In this document: positions 1 through 8,719 of the stretch, piece by piece | How positions within the stretch are numbered: position 1 is the stretch's first letter | Layout: each line of letters opens with the position of its first letter | Assembly: GCF_012911895.1 (NCBI RefSeq) | Contig: NZ_JAAXCV010000034.1 | Span: 490,292-554,291 of the forward strand | Reading direction: 5' to 3' | From: Bacillus sp. RO3 | Lineage (GTDB): Bacteria; Bacillota; Bacilli; Bacillales; Bacillaceae_B | Length of the DNA stretch: 64,000 nucleotides | The notes under the pieces: model-generated | Database searches by the model: none | The model's input: only the letters and a program-made list of their open reading frames with translations | Told to the model about the DNA's origin: nothing | Made by a program: the position numbers and the translations under genes

Positions 1-67
1 TTTTGAAAGGTAATGAGTCCGGGTGTTATTAAACTAGTATACGTTTGTCCAAAACGTAATATCCCCA

Positions 68-805
68 TCAATGTTCATAGATCATCTTACGGGTCATACC
101 ACCATCAATCACTAAGTTTTCACCGGTAATAAAATCATTTTCAGGGTGAGCAAGGAATAAACATGCCCTTGCAATGTCGCCTGGTTTTCCAACTCTGCCT
201 GAGGGGTGCTGATCATGGTCTTTGACCCTTAATGACTCATAATCTTCGGTCTGAATCCAACCGGGGCTAATCGAATTCACCCGGATTCCCACGTCACCAA
301 GAGTGATTGCCATGGAATGTGTGAGACTCAGGACCCCCCCTTTTGAAGCTGAATAAGCTTCTGTATCCGGTTCAGACATTGAAGCTCTGGTGGAAGCCAT
401 ATTGATGATACATCCCCCACTGTTCCTCATTAGTGCAGCCGCTTCTCTGCTGCAGTAGAAAACACTGCTTAAGTTAGAGGACAGAATAGTGTTCCAGTCT
501 TCTGGATCCATCTCCCAAAAAGACAAGAATTTCGATACACCTGCATTATTAATAAGGACATCCAGTTCACCATGTTGTTTCTTGATCAGAGAGAAAGTGT
601 CCTTCACTTGACGGTAACATCCCACATCTACTTTGTGAAAGCGGGTTGTGAAACCTTCAGCATTGAGCATCTGAGAAAGTTCCACCCCTTTTTCACCATC
701 CAGATCCATAAATTCCACAATCGCTCCTTGTTTCGCGAATTCTTCAACGATGGTCTTTCCAATTCCATTTGCTCCACCTGTGATACAGACAATTTTGTCT
801 TTCAT
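68..805 (-). CDS. SDR family NAD(P)-dependent oxidoreductase
   Basis: Classical short-chain dehydrogenase of 245 residues. The glycine-rich cofactor motif TGGANGIG lies at residues 9-16, NNAG follows beta-4, and the catalytic set is Ser138, Tyr151 and Lys155 (YSASK). An Asp at the end of the second beta strand (FMDLD) suggests NAD rather than NADP. The reading frame opens further upstream, but the ATG at 805 is preceded by GGGAG at a good distance, so I start there. The substrate cannot be read from the sequence; similar proteins are annotated as glucose or 3-oxoacyl reductases. It is followed only by a weak inverted repeat near 41-59. Confidence 0.85.
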   Translation of the reverse strand: MKDKIVCITGGANGIGKTIVEEFAKQGAIVEFMDLDGEKGVELSQMLNAEGFTTRFHKVDVGCYRQVKDTFSLIKKQHGELDVLINNAGVSKFLSFWEMDPEDWNTILSSNLSSVFYCSREAAALMRNSGGCIINMASTRASMSEPDTEAYSASKGGVLSLTHSMAITLGDVGIRVNSISPGWIQTEDYESLRVKDHDQHPSGRVGKPGDIARACLFLAHPENDFITGENLVIDGGMTRKMIYEH

Positions 806-943
806 CTTTTCATCTCCCATGGTCGTTTTCAATCACCAGCTACTGTACTTACTTCCTTAAAATAATACCCTTATTTACTTCGACTCAATCCAGAAAAGGA
901 TCAACCCGGGAGTGTTGAGACATTCCAAGATTAATCCTCTTAT

Positions 944-1129
944 TTACTGTATTATTTTTTTGTCCAATGGTTTTGTTTTGCTAATCTCATTGAGTTGTTG
1001 AACATTGATCAATGCATCCAGCTCTTCACTAAGTTGAAGGGTTGCTGGACTGCTGAGTCCAAAACGGACACCTGACTGTATCATTTTCCATCTTACCATT
1101 TCAATTCGATCTGTCTTGATCCCCTTCAT
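944..1129 (-). CDS. Spo0E-family aspartyl-phosphate phosphatase
   Basis: Small protein of 61 residues with the Spo0E-family signature SEELDALI in a predicted two-helix hairpin. Family members dephosphorylate phosphorylated Spo0A and so delay sporulation. I chose the ATG at 1129 because GAGGTG lies six bases upstream; an in-frame GTG nine bases earlier is less well placed. It is a different paralogue from the 81-residue protein at 8206-8451. Function is inferred from the family motif only. Confidence 0.7.
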   Translation of the reverse strand: MKGIKTDRIEMVRWKMIQSGVRFGLSSPATLQLSEELDALINVQQLNEISKTKPLDKKIIQ

Positions 1130-1375
1130 CAACAACACCTCTTTTTTCTTTACTCTATTTTACTATTAATTCCACATAGAGAAAAGTAAAAACAGGCGGA
1201 AGACTCATAGGTTTACCTCGATTTAGACTTTTGAAGAGGCGATGCTTTAAAATGGCAAGAACCTTCCATTAACAACGGGGAATAGGCCTGATGTCCACTT
1301 GCTTCTAAATAGATCCCTTCTTCATTGTAACTCTATTTCTAAAATACGCATATGCTTCATATATTGAATATGAAC

Positions 1376-1404
1376 AACAAAAAGGCGGGGGATATCTCCC
1401 CCGC
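1376..1404 (-). terminator. Rho-independent terminator of the 64-residue gene
   Basis: A perfect GCGGGGG/CCCCCGC stem with a short loop is followed on the minus strand by CTTTTTG. Confidence 0.8.
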
Positions 1405-1409
1405 TCCTT

Positions 1410-1604
1410 CTAACTTCTGGGCGAATCCAGATAATGATAAAGAATATTGCCTCCATGCTCTGCCACACCACGGAACTGTTTGAAATCTTCCTGCTTCACA
1501 AGCACAGATCGAAAGACCAGAAAATCTTCTTTCATCACTCTTATTTCTTCTATTTCTTTCGTGCGCAATAATTGTAGCTTTTCAAGAATTTCTGCTTCAC
1601 TCAT
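1410..1604 (-). CDS. Conserved small hypothetical protein
   Basis: Charged 64-residue protein with an N-terminal amphipathic helix and a C-terminal segment ending HYLDSPRS. The ATG has GGAGG seven bases upstream and the gene ends directly before a strong terminator, so it looks like a real single-gene transcript. No cysteine pair, signal peptide or membrane segment is present. I do not recognise a characterised family. Confidence 0.65.
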   Translation of the reverse strand: MSEAEILEKLQLLRTKEIEEIRVMKEDFLVFRSVLVKQEDFKQFRGVAEHGGNILYHYLDSPRS

Positions 1605-1772
1605 ATCCTAACCTCCATCCTCCATGTTTCTATTGTAGTGATAAATGGATGAAAACCTCAAGGATAAATTCCCCTTGAATTGTGAGAAAACTCTTTACCT
1701 TTTAATAAGTTTACGTCAAAATATGAGTAATTGTTGTGTTTGTTGAATTTTGGCAAAAAGGAGAGACCTCTG

Positions 1773-1952
1773 ATGAAAAAGGCAGAAATCGGAAACATCA
1801 TTGAATTTAGAGATGGTTTAAGAGGAATTGTAGAAAAGGTAAATGAGAATTCGGTAATCGTAGATTTGACGTATATGAAAAATTATCGAGATCTGGAGCT
1901 GGAAGAAAAGACGGTTGTGAACCATAAAAACTATAAAATAGTTGAAGCATAG
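1773..1952 (+). CDS. ykvS: YkvS-like DUF2187 protein
   Basis: Small 59-residue protein that closely resembles B. subtilis YkvS: an N-terminal EIGNIIEFRDGLRGIVEKV segment, then VIVDLTYMKNY and a VVNHKNYKIVE ending, suggesting a compact KOW/SH3-like beta barrel. The upstream frame is open from 1731, but AAAGGAG precedes the ATG at 1773 by nine bases. The molecular function of the family is unknown. A terminator follows immediately. Confidence 0.8.
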   Translation: MKKAEIGNIIEFRDGLRGIVEKVNENSVIVDLTYMKNYRDLELEEKTVVNHKNYKIVEA

Positions 1953-1963
1953 GAAAAAAACTA

Positions 1964-1998
1964 GAAAAGGTGGAGGACCCTTCTCCTCCTTTTTCTTT
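1964..1998 (+). terminator. Terminator after ykvS
   Basis: GGAGGA/TCCTCC stem with a six-base loop followed by TTTTTCTTTT. It separates ykvS from the next gene, which is why I do not accept the long upstream start of that gene. Confidence 0.8.
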
Positions 1999-2079
1999 TG
2001 GACTTACATAAAAACAGGTTTACAGATATGCTCTAAAGGATACTCTTATAGCATACTTATCGTAAGGTGGATCATTCTC

Positions 2080-3465
2080 ATGAATATCAATATTCATATC
2101 GTTAACAAAGCGAGAAAAAGTTTCTGGTTTGTACCCTTTTTATTTTCTCTTCTCTCATTATTTCTTGCACTTTTGACCTTCTATTTTGATTGGTGGTTAA
2201 GTCAGCACAATTATCCGCTATTCCCAAAGGTGCTGTTTTCCAATTTCGATTTATCTATGACCATTATCAGTACAATCGCATCCTCAATCATGACTATGAC
2301 CACGATTACCTTTTCAACCATCATGGTCGTCCTGACTACTTTTTTATCTCAGTATTCACCAAGGACCCTTCAAAATTTTATTAATGACCGCCCTACCCAA
2401 CGGGTACTCGCCATCTTTGTATCGGGTGTAGTGTACTGTATTACACTACTGGTCCTTCTTAAGGACGAATCAGGTCAGGAGTTATATATCTCATCGGCAT
2501 TTGCCGGTATCGTGGCAATCATCTGTTTATTTGTATTCGTTTATTTTGTTCATCACGTATCCAATTGGGTGAAAGTCAGTAACTTAATACATAACATAAC
2601 CATCAAAACAAATAAAAAAATTGATCAAAGTTACTTGTATCGAAAAAATGCCGTAAAAGAGGATACTCCATCTCTTCATGATTCACTTTTCGAGGAGGTC
2701 AATCCATTTAACGTGTATAGTGAGCAATCCGGATATTTGCAGCAGATCGATATCGAAGGAATGCTCAAAAAAGCCTTTAAGGATAGAGTAACTATACGAA
2801 TGGTGAAAACACCGGGTGAATACTTGCTTGAAGGAACGCTTGTCATGACAGTCTGGACGGAGAATGAAGAGACTGCTGCTAAGGATTATTTGGGTTTCCT
2901 TGTGCTTGGGCCAGACAAGGAACCTATGGAAGATATTGAGCTGGGAATCCGTAAACTGGTTGAGATTGCATTAAGGGCCATTTCCCCCGCCATCAATGAC
3001 CCGAATACTGCTAAAAACTGTATCGAAGAAATCGGGATCATCCTGTCCAAGCTGGCTAAACATAAGCTTCCAAGCTCTTATCTTTCAGATGAAGAAAACA
3101 ACGTTCGGATCATATTGGAACAGCCGACATTTGTTGATTATTTATACAGGAGCTTTTACCAGCTAAGGCATTACGGAAGGCATGACATCTCAATCATTTC
3201 TGAAATCTTGCGGTCACTAAGAATGATCGGGGAAAACAACATGGATGAAACGAAACAGATGGTGTGGACATTTAAAGATTATATCTTGGAAGGCATCGAC
3301 TACGACAGCCTTCAAAATCTAGATATGCAGTACCTTATGAGGCATCTGGATGAACTGGCAGCAGCTTGTGGTCAAGGTGAATGGGATAAAGATGAAGTGC
3401 GAAACAAATATTTTCCAGATGAATACAAAACAAGTGATTCATATAGCCAAAAGGGTAGACAATAA
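2080..3465 (+). CDS. DUF2254 family membrane protein
   Basis: Protein of 461 residues with four hydrophobic segments in the first half (about residues 15-180) and a soluble C-terminal half. The hydrophobic block rich in threonine (ASSIMTMTTITFSTIMVVLT) and the later segment with AISPAINDPNTA are typical of DUF2254 membrane proteins. The reading frame is open from 1942, but those codons lie inside the ykvS terminator; the ATG at 2080 has AAGGTGG nine bases upstream. The function of the family is not established. Confidence 0.75.
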   Translation: MNINIHIVNKARKSFWFVPFLFSLLSLFLALLTFYFDWWLSQHNYPLFPKVLFSNFDLSMTIISTIASSIMTMTTITFSTIMVVLTTFLSQYSPRTLQNFINDRPTQRVLAIFVSGVVYCITLLVLLKDESGQELYISSAFAGIVAIICLFVFVYFVHHVSNWVKVSNLIHNITIKTNKKIDQSYLYRKNAVKEDTPSLHDSLFEEVNPFNVYSEQSGYLQQIDIEGMLKKAFKDRVTIRMVKTPGEYLLEGTLVMTVWTENEETAAKDYLGFLVLGPDKEPMEDIELGIRKLVEIALRAISPAINDPNTAKNCIEEIGIILSKLAKHKLPSSYLSDEENNVRIILEQPTFVDYLYRSFYQLRHYGRHDISIISEILRSLRMIGENNMDETKQMVWTFKDYILEGIDYDSLQNLDMQYLMRHLDELAAACGQGEWDKDEVRNKYFPDEYKTSDSYSQKGRQ

Positions 3466-3494
3466 CGTTCAATTGACACATTCCCTGACTTTAT

Positions 3495-3548
3495 AAAAAC
3501 ACGCAAAAATGTGTGCCTAATCATTGATTATGGCACTTTTGTGTTTTT
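3495..3548. terminator. Bidirectional terminator between convergent genes
   Basis: AAAAACAC/GTGTTTTT arms with an inner GTGCC/GGCAC stem give A/T tails on both sides, between a plus-strand and a minus-strand gene. Confidence 0.8.
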
Positions 3549-3575
3549 AAAAGAACAAAGAAAGAAATGATGCAT

Positions 3576-4043
3576 TCATGAGTCAGCCTGTTGAAGTTTA
3601 AACATTTTTTCATAAAAAAGTTGAAAAGCATACATGGATACCGTTTTAATCAAAAAGATAAGTGATAATTGAGGCTTTGTCAGTCTTACAAGGGATACAT
3701 AACCGATTTTTTTAAACCAATTCAGTAAGACATATACAAAAAGATTATCCACTATTAGATTTGTCAGCAGATAAAGCTTAAAATTCTCAAATGTGTATTT
3801 CAATATCCAGATCGATCCAACAAAAAATGGTCCTACAATCAGAGGTAATTCACCTAAGAAATTTCGCTTGATGTTGTAATGGAACCACCACCATATTTTC
3901 TTTTCTGCAAGCATTCCTTCTGTAATAAGAAATACTGTCATGAATAAAGCACCTGGAATATACCTTTTGACTGTTTTTGGTTTGAGGAAAACCATTGAGA
4001 TCCATGAAAGAAGAGTCATAAGGAAAATAATATTTCTGTTCAT
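3576..4043 (-). CDS. CBO0543-like small membrane protein
   Basis: Protein of 155 residues with four to five hydrophobic helices and few charged residues. Tryptophans cluster near residue 50 (KIWWWFHYN), as in CBO0543-type membrane proteins found in spore-forming Firmicutes. GGGTGG precedes the start. No catalytic motif is visible and the function is unknown. The family assignment rests on recalled similarity of the WWWFHYN and NLIVDNLFVY regions. Confidence 0.6.
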   Translation of the reverse strand: MNRNIIFLMTLLSWISMVFLKPKTVKRYIPGALFMTVFLITEGMLAEKKIWWWFHYNIKRNFLGELPLIVGPFFVGSIWILKYTFENFKLYLLTNLIVDNLFVYVLLNWFKKIGYVSLVRLTKPQLSLIFLIKTVSMYAFQLFYEKMFKLQQADS

Positions 4044-4288
4044 TCGCTAAACCACCCTTTTTGTGACTCTTTTTATTTTGCTATACAAAATAAAATCAAT
4101 ACATCGAAAATGAATTCCTGAAAGAAGATTGTTCATGTAATGATTTATTCTCATTCAGTATAGCGGTCGTCTTGTTAAAGAGCATACGAAAATGGTCAGA
4201 GGATTGATCCCCTGACCTTTCGTGTATCTGGGTTTTTATACCACTTCATGTAAATAACAGGCATTATTTAATAGTTAAACGCTCTACA

Positions 4289-4405
4289 TTATTTTTCCTT
4301 ATTCCCATTAGCAAGCTCTTTGAATGAAGAAACTTTCCCATGAGGATGCTGTTCCTGCTTTCTTACGTTCCATTGACGTTCTTTTTCATGTTTTGATTTT
4401 GTCAC
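4289..4405 (-). CDS. DUF6254-like small protein (38 aa)
   Basis: A GTG-initiated 38-codon frame reads MTKSKHEKERQWNVRKQ and continues with EQHPHGKVSSFKELANG. GGAG lies eight bases before the GTG. The pattern (charged N-terminus, RKQ, HPHGKV, FKELA) matches a small protein family widespread in Bacillus that I know as DUF6254. Function unknown; no membrane segment or signal peptide. Confidence 0.65.
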   Translation of the reverse strand: MTKSKHEKERQWNVRKQEQHPHGKVSSFKELANGNKEK

Positions 4406-4477
4406 GTTCACCACTCCTTTTTCATTAGTCCTTAATAACATGAGCAGGAGTTCCTCTTTTTACTCCCTCTTATATGA

Positions 4478-5509
4478 TTATTTACTTGGTTTCATCCAGA
4501 GGAGAACGATGAATAATAAGCTCATATAGCCAAAGAGCGGATATAGATATGACAAAAGTTTGCTGTATTGAAAGAAGCTTAAGGAGTAAATAACAAGGAA
4601 GATCCCTGTAAAAGTCATTAACGATGTGCCTTTCCAGTAGTTCGATAATTGCTTCTCCAGACCAAATACCCCACCTATCACAGAAGTGAATATTTCCCCA
4701 TAAATGATGATGATATAAATAAAATAAAAACCTGAAACAAATGATTTCATCACCACAGCCATCGGAATCTGATAATGTGTCACATCCGGTATCATGACCA
4801 ACGTAATATGGCTGGAAATCAGAATCATCGTAAGGAAAAACCCTCCCAGGTACCCACCTATTTTTATGGTTTCCCTATCCTTCACTTCACCGGCTACAGG
4901 TACGAGGACAGCCTGTGCCATGGCGAGGTTAAAGGCCACGTATGAAAAAGGGGCAACAACGGATTTCCATCCATCTTCAGAATGGGGAATCATTAGAAAA
5001 GCATCGGAAAACCCTGCGTTTTGAACAGAATATACCATCAAGAAAAGATTAAATATAATCATGAGAGGAACCACGAACGTATTCACAGCAAAAAGCCCTT
5101 TGATTCCCACCATCATCGTGATAAAACCAAGTCCGATTGTAAGGAATATCCCCAGTTGTTTAGGGAGCAATAGCTGTTCTTGAAATACAGCCCCCGCTCC
5201 TGAAAGCATGACAGCGGAAACCCCTATCAGCATAATCATCATGACGATGTTCATAAATTTAGAAAACCATTTTCCGAATAGATATTCGTTAAACTCTTCA
5301 AATGACTTTGCTTTAATATCATGGGATTTCAGCATTATCTTCGTCCCCATTGTAATAAATAAGTAACCGCTTACTAATATGGCGATAAATCCGACAAAGC
5401 CGAACCTGGTAAAGAACTCTACAATTTCCCTCCCGGTGGCAAATCCGGCTCCAATTACAGTACCCACATACACTGCAGCAATTTGAAACGATCCTGATAA
5501 CTTTTTCAT
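4478..5509 (-). CDS. ykvI: YkvI-like membrane transporter
   Basis: Protein of 343 residues with about ten transmembrane helices. It opens with GSFQIAAVYVGTVIGAGFATG, the broken first helix with a GAGFATG unwinding typical of the LeuT-fold/APC superfamily, and matches B. subtilis YkvI in length and arrangement. Members are probably secondary transporters, but the substrate is unknown. GAGGTG precedes the ATG by five bases. It is transcribed alone, between the DUF6254-like gene and the pepF terminator. Confidence 0.75.
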   Translation of the reverse strand: MKKLSGSFQIAAVYVGTVIGAGFATGREIVEFFTRFGFVGFIAILVSGYLFITMGTKIMLKSHDIKAKSFEEFNEYLFGKWFSKFMNIVMMIMLIGVSAVMLSGAGAVFQEQLLLPKQLGIFLTIGLGFITMMVGIKGLFAVNTFVVPLMIIFNLFLMVYSVQNAGFSDAFLMIPHSEDGWKSVVAPFSYVAFNLAMAQAVLVPVAGEVKDRETIKIGGYLGGFFLTMILISSHITLVMIPDVTHYQIPMAVVMKSFVSGFYFIYIIIIYGEIFTSVIGGVFGLEKQLSNYWKGTSLMTFTGIFLVIYSLSFFQYSKLLSYLYPLFGYMSLLFIVLLWMKPSK

Positions 5510-5617
5510 CCCATCACCTCTGACAGCCTTCTACTTCACCTTATGTACAAGCAGAGTAAATCAGAAGCAAAAGTCAATAATTCTTTAGGATGCAAACAGT
5601 ATTGTACATACTCTTAC

Positions 5618-5650
5618 AAAAAAAAAGCAGCCGCAGAAATTACGGCTGCC
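5618..5650 (-). terminator. Terminator of the M3 peptidase gene
   Basis: GCAGCCG/CGGCTGC stem followed on the minus strand by nine T. Confidence 0.85.
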
Positions 5651-5659
5651 CCATTCATT

Positions 5660-7354
5660 TTATAGGGATTGATCATCTATTTCATTTAACCACTGTCTTA
5701 TTGGTTCAATGACTTTTTCTACTGTTCCTTCCTGGAAAGGGGAGTCAAGATTGGCTGCCTTGACGAGGCCGGTGAATGACAGGCTCCCCCCCAGTTTACA
5801 AAGGTCCACATAATCACTCCATGCCTCTTCCCGCTTGACATTCATCTTCTTCCAGAATTGGAAAGCACAGATTTGAGCCAGCGTGTAATCGATATAATAG
5901 AACGGAGAATTATAAATATGAGATTGGCGCTGCCAGAACCCTCCATTTTCCAAATACGGGATGTGATCGTAGTCCCTGTGAGGAAGGTATTCTTTCTCAA
6001 TCCTTCTCCACGCTGCATTTCGTTCAGATGGAGAGATCTCGGGATTTTCATACACAAAATGCTGGAACTCATCGACCGCCACACCGTAAGGAAGGAATTC
6101 CAAACCTTCACTCAGATGGGAAAATTGGTACTTTTCCGTATCCTCCTTAAAGAAATAACTCATCCATGGCCACGTGAAGAATTCCATGCTCATGGAATGG
6201 ATTTCACACGCTTCATACGTCGGCCATATATATTCAGGTATATCATATCCCCTACTGGAATATACCTGAAACGCATGGCCCGCTTCATGGGTCAACACAT
6301 CGATATCCCCTGACGTCCCATTAAAGTTTGAAAAGATATAAGGTGACTCATGGTTGGCAATATATGTACAGTAGCCTCCACCAGCTTTTCCTTTCTTCGC
6401 TTCCAGGTCCATGAGATCATGCTGAATCATGAAATCAAAGAATTCCTTTGTTTCAGGTGACAACTCCGCATACATTCTTTTACCATTTTCAATGATCCAC
6501 TGAGGGCCCCCCTTTGGAACTGCATTACCGGAAGTAAATTTAAACCCATCGTCGTAAAACTTCATGGACTCAATCCCGATGCGTTTACCTTGTCTTTCTT
6601 TAAGTTCCGTTGCAAGTGGGACAATATGCTTCTTCACTTGATCACGGAACACCTTAACCATCTCTGGTGTATAATCCGTTCTCGTCATACGATAGTATCC
6701 CAATTCAACAAAATTTTCATATCCCAGCGTTGTCGCAATCCTGTGCCGCAGCTTCACCAATTCATCAAATAAACGATCCAATTCTTCCTGGTTTTCTTCA
6801 AAGAAAGATACTGTTGCCTGTGCGGCTTCTTTTCTTGTATCCCTATTCACAGATTGTGTAAAGGGGCCCATCTGCGCCAACGTTCTTTCTTCCCCCTGAA
6901 AAGGGATCTTTGCTGAAGCCATCAGCTTTGTATACTGGGAAGATAACTTATTTTCTTTTTGCAGAAGAGTGACGATCTCTGGTGAAAATGTTTTCATCTC
7001 ACTTTCTGCCAAAGCGAATAACTGTTTACCCCACTTCTCTTCCAATTCATTCCTATAAGGGGAATGAACGAGTTCCTGATAATATTCCGTAACCATTCCG
7101 TGAACCTCAGGCATCATATCATCAATATAATCCTGCTCTTCTTTATAAAATTCGTCATTTGTATCGATGGAATGTCGAATATAGCAGATGTTTTGCATCG
7201 TATCTATATGGAGACGAATGTCATTCAATTCCTTGATAGCGTCCACTTGTTCATCTACATTGGACGCATCTTTAAATTTAGTAAGTATTTGCTTGAAAAC
7301 AGGTTTGATTTCTTCTAATTTTGGTCGTTCATATGTAAATTGTTCAAACTTCAT
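5660..7354 (-). CDS. M3 family oligoendopeptidase (PepF-like)
   Basis: Cytosolic zinc metallopeptidase of 564 residues, the usual length for PepF/M3B oligopeptidases. The zinc motif HEAGH sits near residue 356 in DVLTHEAGHAFQ, and the third ligand region EIHSMSMEFFTWPWM follows about 28 residues later. N-terminal helices form the lid that limits access to short peptides. The ATG has GGGGG seven bases upstream and the gene stands alone with its own terminator. It probably degrades intracellular or imported oligopeptides. Confidence 0.9.
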   Translation of the reverse strand: MKFEQFTYERPKLEEIKPVFKQILTKFKDASNVDEQVDAIKELNDIRLHIDTMQNICYIRHSIDTNDEFYKEEQDYIDDMMPEVHGMVTEYYQELVHSPYRNELEEKWGKQLFALAESEMKTFSPEIVTLLQKENKLSSQYTKLMASAKIPFQGEERTLAQMGPFTQSVNRDTRKEAAQATVSFFEENQEELDRLFDELVKLRHRIATTLGYENFVELGYYRMTRTDYTPEMVKVFRDQVKKHIVPLATELKERQGKRIGIESMKFYDDGFKFTSGNAVPKGGPQWIIENGKRMYAELSPETKEFFDFMIQHDLMDLEAKKGKAGGGYCTYIANHESPYIFSNFNGTSGDIDVLTHEAGHAFQVYSSRGYDIPEYIWPTYEACEIHSMSMEFFTWPWMSYFFKEDTEKYQFSHLSEGLEFLPYGVAVDEFQHFVYENPEISPSERNAAWRRIEKEYLPHRDYDHIPYLENGGFWQRQSHIYNSPFYYIDYTLAQICAFQFWKKMNVKREEAWSDYVDLCKLGGSLSFTGLVKAANLDSPFQEGTVEKVIEPIRQWLNEIDDQSL

Positions 7355-7493
7355 TAGAATTCCCCCTTTTATAATGACTCCGACTAATATAATTCGACCT
7401 CCCTACCACAATCTCCTGTTTATCCCCAGGAAGGAATTTGGAATCAACTCATACTGGGTGGATTCACGCAGGAAGTGAGATGTCCACATACAA

Positions 7494-7518
7494 TAAAAGC
7501 CCCGTCAATGACGGGGCA
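7494..7518 (-). terminator. Terminator of the MarR gene
   Basis: Perfect GCCCCGTC/GACGGGGC stem with a three-base loop, then TTTTATTG on the minus strand. Confidence 0.85.
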
Positions 7519-7524
7519 CTTACC

Positions 7525-7974
7525 TTAATAGGATAGATCTTTTATCGACAGTCCTAATTTCTTCAACATTTCAATCGTTTCTTCCTTCTCCACAGGGGAA
7601 AGGGCTGACATTAGTTCATGAATTCTATTTTCATGATCAGGGAAGATCTCTTCGATTAACCGTCTGCCGCCTTCGGTTATATGGGCATAGGTTACCCGAC
7701 GGTCCTTTGGACAGGCATTACGCTTCAGATAGCCCTTTTGTTCAAGCTTATCCACAACGTAAGTTATGCTTCCAGAAGCTAAAAGGATTTTTCCGCCAAT
7801 TTGTTGAAGAGGTTGATCCCCTTTGTGATAAAGAAGTTCTAATACAGCAAACTCAGTAGGGTTTAACCCATTTTCCTGGATGTTTTTATTAATCTCTTCA
7901 TTCAAGGCTTTAAACGCTCTTGATAGGACGATGAAAAGCTTTAAAGATTGTTTTGTATCTGGAGTTTCACTCAT
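7525..7974 (-). CDS. mhqR: MarR family regulator (MhqR-like)
   Basis: Winged-helix repressor of 149 residues. The recognition helix region reads GGKILLASGSITYVVDKLE and the wing contains CPKDRRVTYAHIT, both standard for MarR proteins. Length and sequence resemble B. subtilis MhqR (YkvE), which controls quinone and diamide detoxification genes. No MhqR target gene (azoreductase, dioxygenase) lies next to it. AAGGA is well placed for the second ATG at 7974, which I prefer to 7983. The single cysteine (ACPKDRR) lies in the wing, so OhrR-type sensing is unlikely. The mhqR assignment is an inference. Confidence 0.8.
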   Translation of the reverse strand: MSETPDTKQSLKLFIVLSRAFKALNEEINKNIQENGLNPTEFAVLELLYHKGDQPLQQIGGKILLASGSITYVVDKLEQKGYLKRNACPKDRRVTYAHITEGGRRLIEEIFPDHENRIHELMSALSPVEKEETIEMLKKLGLSIKDLSY

Positions 7975-7987
7975 ACCATTCATTCCT

Positions 7988-8008
7988 TTGAAATTATCTC
8001 AATTTCAA
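7988..8008. promoter_or_regulatory. Probable MarR autoregulatory operator
   Basis: Inverted repeat TTGAAATT-atctc-AATTTCAA lies 14 bases upstream of the MarR start. An 8-bp arm with a 5-bp centre fits a MarR dimer site. Position and symmetry suggest autorepression. Confidence 0.5.
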
Positions 8009-8063
8009 AACATTATACAAATAAACCTTGCTGTTGTCAAATCAGAAGCATGTTCCAACAGTT

Positions 8064-8109
8064 AATAAACGGAGGACGGTTCGCCAATGCGTACCGTCCT
8101 CCGCTTATT
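8064..8109. repeat. Long hairpin without T-tract downstream of the Spo0E-like gene
   Basis: Arms of 17 bases with one mismatch (AATAAACGGAGGACGGT and its complement) flank a 12-base loop. Neither strand has a T-tract after the stem, so it is not a standard intrinsic terminator. It lies between the Spo0E-like gene and the MarR gene, both on the minus strand. Confidence 0.7.
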
Positions 8110-8205
8110 GAATAACGACAGATTAGTTTGGTTTTCCGGGTTTATAAGTGGATATTGTTGGAGTCTTTCTAGTAAATCTTTGGAGGTGAGGAATATCTTG
8201 TTGAA

Positions 8206-8451
8206 TTAGGAAGCAGTCCTTTTTAATAAACTTTTAATGTAAAGCCCGAAATCATTTGAGGATTCTTGGATGGTCATTTCCACTACTTTATTTGTGCACT
8301 TTTCATAATCGTTCAAAAGCTGATCTAGCTGTTGGCTGCATCGGACTGTTTCATCTGCACATAACCCTAAATTTTCTCCTAATGAAATCATTTCTGAACG
8401 TTTCTGATTAATTCTCATTAATAACCATTTCTTCTTTAATAGACGACCCAT
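8206..8451 (-). CDS. Spo0E-family aspartyl-phosphate phosphatase
   Basis: Protein of 81 residues with the canonical Spo0E signature: INQKRSEMISLGENLG forms the first helix and CSQQLDQLLNDY the second, with SQQLD the conserved phosphatase motif. Spo0E proteins act on phosphorylated Spo0A. GGAG lies ten bases before the ATG. In B. subtilis spo0E also lies close to the mtn genes, which supports orthology, but I leave the symbol open because a second family member is present at 944-1129. Confidence 0.8.
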   Translation of the reverse strand: MGRLLKKKWLLMRINQKRSEMISLGENLGLCADETVRCSQQLDQLLNDYEKCTNKVVEMTIQESSNDFGLYIKSLLKRTAS

Positions 8452-8670
8452 TTCAAATAAACTCCTTTTTTTCTCCTAGTCTTTATTAAGTAAAATCGTT
8501 ACTTGGAAATTATCGCAAGTATTATCAGAAAAGTAAATAGATTCGCAAAACAAGACAAAATAACTAGTAATGTTGCCTGATTAGACATTTTTCACCAAAT
8601 TCCTTTCCCTGTATAAGAAGGGACAGAGACCTCGCATCATTTAACAACACTATTTGAGAATAGGATCAAA

Positions 8671-8711
8671 CAAAAAAGGATAGACAATGAATTCCCCTCA
8701 TCATCTATCCT
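8671..8711 (-). terminator. Terminator of the mtnWXBD operon
   Basis: GGATAGA/TCTATCC stem followed on the minus strand by six T. Confidence 0.75.
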
Positions 8712-8719
8712 ATGAAAGA

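Noticed and set aside
1..67. Weak inverted repeat TACGTTT/AAAACGTA downstream of the first SDR
   Set aside because: Short stem and no T-tract; not enough to call a terminator.
1942..2079. Longer N-terminus of the DUF2254 protein
   Set aside because: It overlaps the ykvS stop and terminator; a good start lies at 2080.
5858..6313. 151-codon plus-strand frame within the M3 peptidase gene
   Set aside because: Antisense shadow; the peptidase frame contains the HEAGH zinc site here.
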